This document shows, one piece after another, positions 8,004 through 13,847 of a stretch of DNA of 34,273 nt. Made by a program: the position numbers and the translations under genes. This DNA comes from Humibacillus sp. Its GTDB lineage: Bacteria > Actinomycetota > Actinomycetes > Actinomycetales > Dermatophilaceae. Under the pieces are notes generated by a model. The model saw nothing but the letters and a program-made list of their open reading frames with translations, had not been told where the DNA came from and made no database searches. The DNA is taken from positions 1 through 34,273 of the forward strand of contig JAKDLG010000038.1 in the NCBI GenBank assembly GCA_030452985.1, given 5' to 3'. The stretch's first letter is position 1. Every line of letters begins with the position of its first letter.

Positions 8004-8009
8004 TACGAT
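8004..8009 (+). promoter_or_regulatory. Candidate -10 box of the lemA promoter
   Basis: TACGAT lies 34 bp before the lemA start and is followed by a proper Shine-Dalgarno (GGGGAG at 8033-8038, 5 nt from GTG 8044). This is a leadered promoter, unlike that of pyrE. The -35 region is weak: GACTTT at 7979-7984 gives a 19-bp spacer. Confidence 0.4.
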
Positions 8010-8043
8010 CGAGGCACTTGACCGCTCGTACAGGGGAGAACCT

Positions 8044-8769
8044 GTGATCATCGTCTGGATCCTGCTTGGCCTCGTGGTGCTGCTCGGCATCGGCGGCGTC
8101 GTCATGTACAACGGCCTCATCGGCCTGAAGAACCGGGTCGAGGAGGGCTGGCGGCAGATCGACGTCGAGCTCAAGCGTCGCCACGACCTGATCCCGAACC
8201 TCGTCGAGACGGTTAAGGGCTACGCCTCCCACGAGCGCGGCACCCTCGAGGAGGTCATGCAGGCCCGCTCGGCCGCGATGAACGGTGGCGGCTCCCCGGC
8301 GGCGGCAGCGCAGTCCGAGGGCCAGCTGAGCCAGGCCCTCGGGCGCCTCATGGCCGTGGCCGAGGCCTACCCCGACCTGAAGGCGAACCAGAACTTCCTC
8401 GCCCTGCAGAACGAGCTGACCAGCACCGAAGACCGCATCGCCAGCTCACGGCGCTACTACAACGCACTCGTTCGCGAGCTCAACACCAAGGTCGAGTCGG
8501 TGCCCTCCAACCTCGTGGCCGGCATCGCCGGCGTGCACAAGGCCGAGTACTTCGAGACCTCGGCGGTCGAGGCCGTCGTGCCGAACATCTCGTTCGGTGA
8601 GAACGGCCCGGCCGGTGGGGCACCCCAGGTCGCTCCCTCCACTCAGCCCGGCGCCGTGGGCGGGCCCTCGACGGCCCCCGGCGGCTCTCCCGGCGCGTTG
8701 CCCCAGGCCCAGGCGCCCAGTGCTGGAGCGCCCGACCCCTCTACCGACCGCACGTCTCCCGACGCCTGA
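8044..8769 (+). CDS. lemA: LemA family membrane protein
   Basis: The product is 241 aa. An N-terminal helix (about 2-21) is followed by the LemA signature NRVEEGWRQIDVELKRRHDL and then IPNLVETVKGYASHE, and a long helical bundle ending near residue 180. LemA proteins sit in the membrane with a short outer N-terminus and a helical domain; their biochemical role is not established. The last 50 or so residues form a low-complexity Pro/Ser/Gly/Ala tail not found in minimal LemA proteins and probably disordered. The GTG start at 8044 is supported by GGGGAG five bases upstream and by the position of the membrane helix; a frame-open ATG at 7993 would precede the promoter and is rejected. It converges with dedA, with 31 bp between stops. 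Confidence 0.92.
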   Translation: MIIVWILLGLVVLLGIGGVVMYNGLIGLKNRVEEGWRQIDVELKRRHDLIPNLVETVKGYASHERGTLEEVMQARSAAMNGGGSPAAAAQSEGQLSQALGRLMAVAEAYPDLKANQNFLALQNELTSTEDRIASSRRYYNALVRELNTKVESVPSNLVAGIAGVHKAEYFETSAVEAVVPNISFGENGPAGGAPQVAPSTQPGAVGGPSTAPGGSPGALPQAQAPSAGAPDPSTDRTSPDA

Positions 8770-8800
8770 CGATCTGGTCGGGGCGCCGTGTCAGTGCGGG

Positions 8801-9535
8801 TCAGTGCGAGGTGGTGTCGGCGCCGGTCGGGCGCTCGGTGATCTCGCTCGCTGCGTCGCCCAGCTCGGCGGCCACCTTCTGCGCGGCCCGACGGTGCTTG
8901 ACGTACTCGTACAGCATCGGCACGACCGACACCGCGACGATGAGCAGGATGACGACCTCGAGCTTGTCCTGCAGGCCCGGGAACGACTTGCCGAGGAAGT
9001 AGCCGAGCAGCGTCACGCCGGCGGCCCACAGCACGGCACCCACGGCGCTCCAGGTGAAGAAGCGCCGACGTTCCATCCGGCCGACGCCGGCAACCACGGT
9101 GATGAAGGTGCGCACGATCGGCACGAAGCGCCCGATGACCAGGGCCTTGTTGCCGTGCTTGTCGAAGAAGGCGGTGGTCTCGTCGAAGTACTTCTTCTTG
9201 AGGATCCGCCCGTCACGTCGGTAGAGCGGGGTGCCCACGGCCCGCCCGATCTCGTAGCCGACGACGTTGCCGAGAAAGGCCGAGACACAGAGGGCGATGA
9301 TGGCCACCCCGAGGTTGACGTGCACCTGACCGGTGGCGATGAACAGGCCGACGGCGAAGAGCAGCGAGTCTCCGGGCAGGATCGGGAAGAGCAGCCCGCA
9401 CTCGATGAACACGATGACGATGGCGAGCCAGAAGAAGGCGTCGCCGTACTGGGCCAACAGGTAGGTGGGGTCCATCCAGTCCGGGCCGAGGCTGGCGACG
9501 GCCCCGAAGGCAGGCAGGGCTGCGAGTGCATGCAT
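8801..9535 (-). CDS. DedA family (SNARE-associated) membrane protein
   Basis: This 244-aa polytopic membrane protein has the DedA hallmarks: Glu45 in IECGLLFPILPGDSLL, the GNVVGYEIGR segment at 89-98, and GRFVPIVRTFITVVAGVGRM at 135-154 with the paired Arg residues. DedA proteins act as lipid scramblases or flippases, with some members recycling undecaprenyl phosphate, and they influence membrane potential and envelope stress. A basic C-terminal tail (KHRRAAQKVAAE) faces the cytoplasm. The frame extends to 9622, but ATG 9535 is preferred: TACCCT ends exactly 7 nt before it and the extra residues look non-coding. A second ATG at 9531 is out of frame. Confidence 0.9.
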   Translation of the reverse strand: MHALAALPAFGAVASLGPDWMDPTYLLAQYGDAFFWLAIVIVFIECGLLFPILPGDSLLFAVGLFIATGQVHVNLGVAIIALCVSAFLGNVVGYEIGRAVGTPLYRRDGRILKKKYFDETTAFFDKHGNKALVIGRFVPIVRTFITVVAGVGRMERRRFFTWSAVGAVLWAAGVTLLGYFLGKSFPGLQDKLEVVILLIVAVSVVPMLYEYVKHRRAAQKVAAELGDAASEITERPTGADTTSH

Positions 9536-9542
9536 GCGCTCA

Positions 9543-9548
9543 AGGGTA
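9543..9548 (-). promoter_or_regulatory. Candidate -10 box of a leaderless promoter (dedA)
   Basis: TACCCT on the minus strand is followed by TGAGCGC and then ATG 9535, a 7-nt gap with no Shine-Dalgarno. Confidence 0.5.
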
Positions 9549-9634
9549 GGCGCTCGCGTCGCGATCACCTGAATCCTTGCTGAGAGCTGCTGCGACTCGT
9601 GTTCGCGGGCGATCCTGTGCATCGGTTGTGTCTC

Positions 9635-9840
9635 GAAACGGCGTGGGGTCTAGGTTTTACGCCCGTTTCACCCCACTATGTCGATGGGAGTCGGGAAGGA
9701 GCGCGACGCGGAGCCGTGGCTTAGGGGTAGCAACGGTGACGTTGCGGCGGCCAGGCGTGGCCCTCCTCCCCGGCGCCCGCTAGCGCTGCTGCCCGGTTGT
9801 TGGGCAGCGCCGGCGCCACCGGCATCCCGGCCGGATGTCG
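9635..9840 (+). other. Hairpin-rich non-coding leader; candidate structured RNA
   Basis: This is the left part of a 466-bp gene-free stretch (9536-10001). Stems seen: GAAACGGCGT (9635-9644) with ACGCCCGTTTC (9659-9669), one base bulged; the competing GTGGGGT (9643-9649) with ACCCCAC (9670-9676); GCAACG/CGTTGC closing a GTGA tetraloop (9730-9745); GGCCA/TGGCC closing GGCG (9749-9762); GCTGCCC/GGGCAGC closing GGTTGTT (9788-9808); CGGCATCC/GGATGTCG (9820-9840, one G-U pair). The first two cannot form together. It lies upstream of the amino-acid ABC operon. I do not recognise a known riboswitch class. Some of the stems may act as protein operators, because a TAGGTT hexamer sits inside the first one. 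Confidence 0.4.
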
Positions 9841-9862
9841 AGGGGTTCGCATCGCGGACCCG

Positions 9863-9892
9863 TGTCGACGGCAGCCCGTTCGCTCGTAGACT
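9863..9892 (+). promoter_or_regulatory. Candidate promoter of the amino-acid ABC operon
   Basis: TGTCGA (9863-9868) and TAGACT (9887-9892) are 18 bp apart. A start near 9899 would give a leader of about 100 nt. That leader holds one more nested stem: GGTGAC (9924-9929) with GTCACC (9976-9981), enclosing CGTAC (9929-9933) and GTACG (9951-9955). The Shine-Dalgarno AGGAG follows at 9991-9995. Confidence 0.38.
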
Positions 9893-10001
9893 CTGCTCGT
9901 CGTTCCGGTCACACGCTTGCCGCGGTGACGTACACGGGGACCTTCCGCCGGTACGTGGCTGTGGGCTGCAGACCGGTCACCCCGAACTGCAGGAGCCTGC
10001 C

Positions 10002-10877
10002 ATGAACCGATCCCGTCTCGCGCTCGCGGCAGCGTCTGTCGCCGCGATCGCTGCCCTGGCCGCGTGTGGGTCTTCCACACCGGCCGGGCCGACCCTTGCC
10101 TCGACCGAGTCCGGCACCGGGGCGGCCGATGCGTGCGCCAAGGGCTCGCTCCCGCTGGTGACGCCCGGAAAGCTGACCGTGGGCACCGACAAGCCTGCCT
10201 ACGAGCCGTGGTTCAGCAACGACGACCCCAGCAACGGCAAGGGCTACGAGTCGGCGGTCGCCTATGCGGCGGCCGAGAAGATGGGCTTCGCCAAGTCCGA
10301 CGTGACCTGGGTGGTCGTGCCCTTCAACACCGCGATCTCACCGGCGGCCAAGAGCTTCGATCTCGACGTCAACCAGATCTCGATCAGCGACGAGCGCAAG
10401 AACGCCGTCGACTTCAGCTCGGGCTACTACGACGTGCGCCAGGCGGTCGTCACCTACAAGGGCAGCCCCATCGACGGCAAGACCACGGTCGCCGACCTCA
10501 AGGGGGCCAACCTGGCCGCCCAGGTCGGCACCACGTCGTACGACGCCATCAAGAACCAGATCCAGCCGAGCAACGACCCCAAGGTCTTCGACACCAACGA
10601 CCTCGCCGTGCAGGCTCTGAAGAACAAGCAGATCGACGGCATCGTCGTCGACGTGCCGACGGCGTTCTACATGATCGGGGCCCAGCTCGACGACGGTGTC
10701 ATCGTCGGCCAGCTGCCGGCGACCGGCACCCCCGAGCAGTTCGGTGCCGTGCTCGACAAGGGGTCGAAGCTCACCCCCTGCGTCAGCAAGGCGATCGACG
10801 CCCTGCGCAGCGACGGAACCCTCGAGAAGCTTCAGCAGGAGTACCTCGCCAACGCGGGTGCGCCCGAGCTGAAGTGA
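10002..10877 (+). CDS. Amino-acid ABC transporter substrate-binding lipoprotein
   Basis: This 291-aa protein captures a polar amino acid outside the cell and delivers it to the permease. The signal peptide ends in lipobox LAAC, with Cys22 as the lipidation site. The rest is a family 3 solute-binding fold: GKLTVGTDKPAYEPWF at about 57-72, a VPFNTAISPAAKSFDLDVNQIS hinge-proximal block, then ISDERKNAVDFSSGYYD, and VGTTSYDAI marking the second lobe. The exact ligand is not readable; lack of further motifs leaves glutamate/glutamine-type or basic amino acids open. ATG 10002 is backed by AGGAG 6 nt upstream. An in-frame ATG at 9678 would remove the signal peptide from the N-terminus and is rejected. 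It is the first gene of a four-gene operon. Confidence 0.92.
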   Translation: MNRSRLALAAASVAAIAALAACGSSTPAGPTLASTESGTGAADACAKGSLPLVTPGKLTVGTDKPAYEPWFSNDDPSNGKGYESAVAYAAAEKMGFAKSDVTWVVVPFNTAISPAAKSFDLDVNQISISDERKNAVDFSSGYYDVRQAVVTYKGSPIDGKTTVADLKGANLAAQVGTTSYDAIKNQIQPSNDPKVFDTNDLAVQALKNKQIDGIVVDVPTAFYMIGAQLDDGVIVGQLPATGTPEQFGAVLDKGSKLTPCVSKAIDALRSDGTLEKLQQEYLANAGAPELK

Positions 10878-10884
10878 GCCACCG

Positions 10885-11796
10885 GTGACCACACCAGCCG
10901 GGATGCCGCTGGGCCCGGCACCGAGCGCGAGCCCTCCGGACCCGTCCGACGAGCCCTGGTCGCCGTCGCAGACCGAGCTCGAACGGCGCGCCTTCCGGCA
11001 GTCGCGCACCAAGCGGTCGGCCGTCATCTCGGCCGTCAGCACCATCGTGGTCGGTGGGCTCGTCATCTGGCTGGTGACCCGCTCGGCCGGGTGGCCCCGT
11101 GTGCAGACCACCTTCTTCAGCTGGGACAAGGCCGTCGAGTCGTTCCCGGCGGTGCTGAAGGGCCTGTGGCTCAACATCCGCATCATGCTGATCTGTGGTG
11201 TCGCCATCGTGGTGCTCGGACTGACGCTGGCGATCATGCGTACCCTGCGAGGGCCGATCTTCTTCCCCCTGCGGTTGTTCGCCACCGTCTACGTCGACCT
11301 CTTCCGCGGGCTGCCCCTGCTGCTGCTGCTCCTGCTGCTCGGTCTCGGAGTGCCGGCCCTGCGGCTTCCGGGGGTGACGATCAGCCTGGCCTTCTGGGGC
11401 GGGGTGGCGATCGTGCTGTCGTACTCGGCCTACGTGGCCGAGGTGTTCCGGGCCGGTATCGAGTCGGTGCATCCGTCGCAGCGGGCGGCCTCGCGGGCCT
11501 TGGGGCTCTCGCACGGGCAGACCCTGCGCCACGTCGTGCTGCCCCAAGCCGTGCGGCGCGTGATGCCGCCCCTGATGAACGACTTCGTCTCGCTGCAGAA
11601 GGACTCCGGCCTGATCGCGGTGCTCGGCGTCACCGACGCCATCCAGGCGGCCCGCATCGAGACGGCATCCGACTTCAACTACACGCCCTATGTCGTGGCG
11701 GGGGTGCTGTTCATCTGTCTCACCATCCCGACCGCCCGGTTGACCGACCACATCGCCAAGAAGCAGGGCTGGCACGGCGCGGGTGGCACCCTGTGA
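10885..11796 (+). CDS. Amino-acid ABC transporter permease
   Basis: This 303-aa inner-membrane permease of the HisM/GlnP type starts at GTG 7 bp after the binding-protein stop. A Pro-rich hydrophilic N-terminus (1-42) precedes a first helix (about 45-66). The core contains ATVYVDLFRGLPLLLLL at 133-149 (the RGTPLL region of the family) and the ATPase-docking EAA loop AGIESVHPSQRAASRALGLSHG at about 190-211, followed by VVLPQAVRRVMPP. It is the only permease gene in the operon, so a homodimer is expected. Its stop overlaps the ATPase start by 4 bp (GTGA, 11793-11796). A copy of the window's recurrent 11-mer lies at 10901-10911, within codons 6-9. Confidence 0.93.
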   Translation: MTTPAGMPLGPAPSASPPDPSDEPWSPSQTELERRAFRQSRTKRSAVISAVSTIVVGGLVIWLVTRSAGWPRVQTTFFSWDKAVESFPAVLKGLWLNIRIMLICGVAIVVLGLTLAIMRTLRGPIFFPLRLFATVYVDLFRGLPLLLLLLLLGLGVPALRLPGVTISLAFWGGVAIVLSYSAYVAEVFRAGIESVHPSQRAASRALGLSHGQTLRHVVLPQAVRRVMPPLMNDFVSLQKDSGLIAVLGVTDAIQAARIETASDFNYTPYVVAGVLFICLTIPTARLTDHIAKKQGWHGAGGTL

Positions 11797-12545
11797 GCGA
11801 ACCGAGCACTCCCACCGCGCTGCTGTCGGTGCGTGGGCTGCGCAAGTCGTTCGGCTCGAACGTCGTGCTCAACGACGTCAGCCTCGAGATCGAGCCGGGT
11901 CAGTGCGTCGCCCTCATCGGGGCCTCCGGTTCGGGCAAGTCGACCCTGCTGCGCTGCATCAACCTGCTCGAGCAGGTCGACGACGGTGTCATCGAGCTGG
12001 CGGGGCGCGACATCGCCGACCCGCGCGTCGATGCCGACCAGGTGCGGTCACGGATGGGGATCGTCTTCCAGGCCTACAACCTCTTCCCGCACCTCAGCGT
12101 GCTCGACAACGTGACGCTCGCCCCGCGGCGGGTACACAAGGTTGCCCGGGCCGAGGCCGAGAAGCGTTCTATGACGATGCTTGAGCGGGTCGGTCTGGCC
12201 GACAAGGCGAAAGCCCGACCCGACGACCTCTCGGGCGGGCAGCAGCAACGGGTCGCGATCGCGCGCGCCATGGTCAACTCGCCCGAGCTGCTGCTGCTCG
12301 ACGAGGTGACCAGTGCCCTTGACCCCGAGCTCGTCGGCGAGGTGCTCGACCTGCTGCGCGATCTGCGCGCCGAGGGTATGACGATGATCCTCTCGACCCA
12401 CGAGATGGGGTTCGCGCGCAACGTCGCCGACAGCGTGTGCTTTCTCGACGCGGGCCGCATCCTCGAGGCCGGCCCACCCGCCGAGGTGCTGGGCGACCCC
12501 CAGCAGGAGCGCACGAGGCAGTTCCTGTCGCGGCTCGCCTCGTGA
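11793..12545 (+). CDS. Amino-acid ABC transporter ATPase
   Basis: This 250-aa GlnQ/HisP-type ATPase powers the importer at the cytoplasmic face. Walker A is GASGSGKST at 43-51, the Q-loop is VFQAYNLFPH, the signature is LSGGQQQR, Walker B is LLLLDEVTSALD, and the H-loop is STHEMGFAR. All are intact. The GTG start at 11793 overlaps the permease stop by 4 bp; the frame continues far upstream inside the permease gene but homology begins here. Its own stop overlaps the RNA methyltransferase start by 4 bp (GTGA, 12542-12545), so translation of all three is likely linked. Confidence 0.94.
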   Translation: MSEPSTPTALLSVRGLRKSFGSNVVLNDVSLEIEPGQCVALIGASGSGKSTLLRCINLLEQVDDGVIELAGRDIADPRVDADQVRSRMGIVFQAYNLFPHLSVLDNVTLAPRRVHKVARAEAEKRSMTMLERVGLADKAKARPDDLSGGQQQRVAIARAMVNSPELLLLDEVTSALDPELVGEVLDLLRDLRAEGMTMILSTHEMGFARNVADSVCFLDAGRILEAGPPAEVLGDPQQERTRQFLSRLAS

Positions 12546-13177
12546 CCGAGCCGCCGGAGACGAGGACCCCTGTCGTCGGGATGGGGCCGTGGGAGGGGGA
12601 GTGGCCCGCAGACGACCGGCTCGACCCCGAGCTGCTGCGCGAGGGCGACCGGCGCAACGTCGTCGACGCCTACCGCTATTGGCGCCACGACGCGATCGTC
12701 GCCGACCTCGACACCCGGCGGCACGAGTTCCACGTAGCGGTCGAGAACTGGGGGCACGACTTCAACATCGGGTCTGTCATCCGAACGGCGAACGCCTTCA
12801 ACGCCAAAGCGTTCCACATCGTCGGCAAGCGCCGGTGGAACCGGCGCGGCGCCATGGTGACCGACCGGTACCAGCACGAGCACCACCACGCGGATGCCGC
12901 TGCGCTGGCTACCTGGGCGAAGGCCGGGGGTCTGGCCGTCATCGGGGTCGACAACCTGCCTGGCTCGGTGGCGCTCGAGACGTTCGACCTGCCGCGCGCC
13001 TGTGTGCTCGTTTTCGGCCAGGAGGGCCCCGGCCTGTCGGAGCCGATGCGGGAGCAGTGCGAGGCGGTGCTGCACATCGAGCAGTTCGGTTCGACCCGCT
13101 CGATCAACGCCGGGGCCGCGGCGGCCATCGCCATGCACGCCTGGGTGCGCCGCCACGTCTTCGACCAGCAGCCCTGA
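12542..13177 (+). CDS. SpoU/TrmH family RNA 2'-O-ribose methyltransferase
   Basis: This 211-aa SPOUT-fold enzyme transfers methyl from SAM to a ribose 2'-OH in tRNA or rRNA. The knot motifs are visible: motif 1 NIGSVIRTAN at 75-84, motif 2 VFGQEGPGLS at 157-166 and motif 3 GSTRSINAGAAAAIAM at 183-198. An N-terminal extension of about 60 residues precedes the fold and may bind RNA; the target nucleotide cannot be told. The GTG start overlaps the ATPase stop, making it the fourth gene of the amino-acid importer operon. That is an unexpected partner and could be chance or could tie RNA modification to uptake. A repeat cluster starts immediately at its stop codon. Confidence 0.88.
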   Translation: MTEPPETRTPVVGMGPWEGEWPADDRLDPELLREGDRRNVVDAYRYWRHDAIVADLDTRRHEFHVAVENWGHDFNIGSVIRTANAFNAKAFHIVGKRRWNRRGAMVTDRYQHEHHHADAAALATWAKAGGLAVIGVDNLPGSVALETFDLPRACVLVFGQEGPGLSEPMREQCEAVLHIEQFGSTRSINAGAAAAIAMHAWVRRHVFDQQP

Positions 13178-13214
13178 ACGTCGAACGGCCAACGCCGAAA
13201 GACCCAACGTCGAA
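13177..13214 (+). repeat. Three short direct repeats AACGyCGAA
   Basis: Copies lie at 13177-13185, 13191-13199 and 13206-13214, spaced 14-15 bp, just after the methyltransferase stop. Spacing and length are unlike a CRISPR array. They may be decayed arms of the adjacent inverted repeat or a protein-binding cluster. Confidence 0.6.
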
Positions 13215-13281
13215 AGGACAGTTCGTGCTGTCACGAGAGACCTGACGGGCCCGTGATCGGGCACGAACTGTCCTTTCGACG
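13208..13281. repeat. Long inverted repeat; possible bidirectional terminator
   Basis: Arms 13208-13228 and 13261-13281 are perfectly complementary over 21 bp, with a 32-nt centre that itself holds TCACG/CGTGA (13231-13235 and 13252-13256). The arms are about 52% G+C, well below the flanking DNA. It sits between the convergent ends of the RNA methyltransferase and the 139-aa gene, where a two-way terminator would be expected, but it lacks a clear U-tract. Confidence 0.7.
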
Positions 13282-13285
13282 GTTC
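13261..13285 (+). repeat. Left copy of a 25-bp imperfect direct repeat bracketing 13.3-16.6 kb
   Basis: This stretch matches 16641-16665 at 21 of 25 positions in the same orientation. The core CTGTCCTTtCGaCGGTTC (13268-13285) differs from the right copy only at the two lower-case positions. Between the copies lie only the 139-aa gene and the LAL regulator. Confidence 0.55.
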
Positions 13286-13313
13286 CGAACGAACCGTCCT
13301 TTCGACGGTTCCG
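13270..13313. repeat. 18-bp exact direct repeat and a hairpin
   Basis: GTCCTTTCGACGGTTCCG occurs at 13270-13287 and again at 13296-13313 with 26-bp periodicity. The second copy also forms a hairpin, GAACCGTC (13291-13298) and GACGGTTC (13304-13311) around CTTTC, which could terminate the 139-aa gene's transcript. Confidence 0.7.
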
Positions 13314-13320
13314 CGGCTTG

Positions 13321-13740
13321 CTACGGTGCGGCCACGATGGTGGGCGCGCTGAGCACTCTCATCTCCCCGGGATAGACCGGCTGCAGCACGATCTCTGCCG
13401 CGATCTCGTCGAGCCCGTTCGGGTCCTCGTCGAGGGTCGAGGCCTGCACGGTCGCCTGCTTGGTGCGCCGGGTGCTGACGTTCCCGTTGGAGCTCACGAA
13501 GACAAAGAGCCCACCAGCGGAGTAGAGCACGTTGTAGGCGGCGCCGTCCATCCCCACGAGCTGCCAGATCTCGCGGTACGACAGATTGGTCAGCTGGTCG
13601 AACGACGACCAGTTGATGCGGTAGCTGAGCTCGATGTCGAACTGGTTGACCGCGGGGTCCGGATCCCGGGTGATGGTCAAGGTGATGTCGTCGATCGGCG
13701 CCTTGGTCACGACGATCCTGGGTGAAACGGTGGTGGTCAT
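13321..13740 (-). CDS. Protein of unknown function (139 aa)
   Basis: I do not recognise this family. The start ATG 13740 is well supported by AGGGGA 7 nt upstream. The sequence has no signal peptide or membrane segment and alternates short hydrophobic strands (SPRIVVTKAPIDDITLTITRD; QFDIELSYRINW; GGLFVFVSSNG; EIVLQPVYPGEMRVL), suggesting an all-beta cytoplasmic domain. A conserved-looking aromatic cluster RINWSSFDQLTNLSYREIWQL lies at about 42-62. Codon third positions look less GC-rich than in neighbours, a weak hint of transfer. It is 107 bp downstream of the LAL regulator on the same strand, inside the block bounded by 25-bp repeats. Regulation by or partnership with that regulator is a guess. 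Confidence 0.75.
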   Translation of the reverse strand: MTTTVSPRIVVTKAPIDDITLTITRDPDPAVNQFDIELSYRINWSSFDQLTNLSYREIWQLVGMDGAAYNVLYSAGGLFVFVSSNGNVSTRRTKQATVQASTLDEDPNGLDEIAAEIVLQPVYPGEMRVLSAPTIVAAP

Positions 13741-13847
13741 GTCGGGTCCCCTGTCGGATGGTGTGGACGCCGGTGGGTCGTGCTACCGACGGTAACTCCA
13801 TTGTTGCGAGGTCGTCGGGCCGCCTGCGCCAGGGGAATCCCCAGTTG

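Noticed and set aside
7318-8232. Extension of the YdcF-like frame upstream to 8232
   Set aside because: The added residues are antisense to pyrE and lemA. Membrane helix, -10 box and gene spacing all support ATG 7317.
9728-9745. Cobalamin riboswitch resemblance (AGCAACGGTGA)
   Set aside because: Only a short word matches. The other conserved boxes are missing and the downstream gene is an amino-acid importer.
9711-9760. tRNA-like 5' half (GGCTTAGGGGTAGC resembling a D-arm)
   Set aside because: The next hairpin has a 6-bp stem with a 4-nt loop, not a 7-nt anticodon loop, and no T-arm or acceptor match follows.
9678-10001. N-terminal extension of the amino-acid binding protein from ATG 9678
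   Set aside because: It would bury the signal peptide and lipobox 108 residues inside the protein. The ATG at 10002 has a good Shine-Dalgarno, and the upstream sequence folds into hairpins.
13177-13313. Possible CRISPR array
   Set aside because: Repeats are 9-18 bp, irregularly spaced and partly inverted, with no cas genes nearby.
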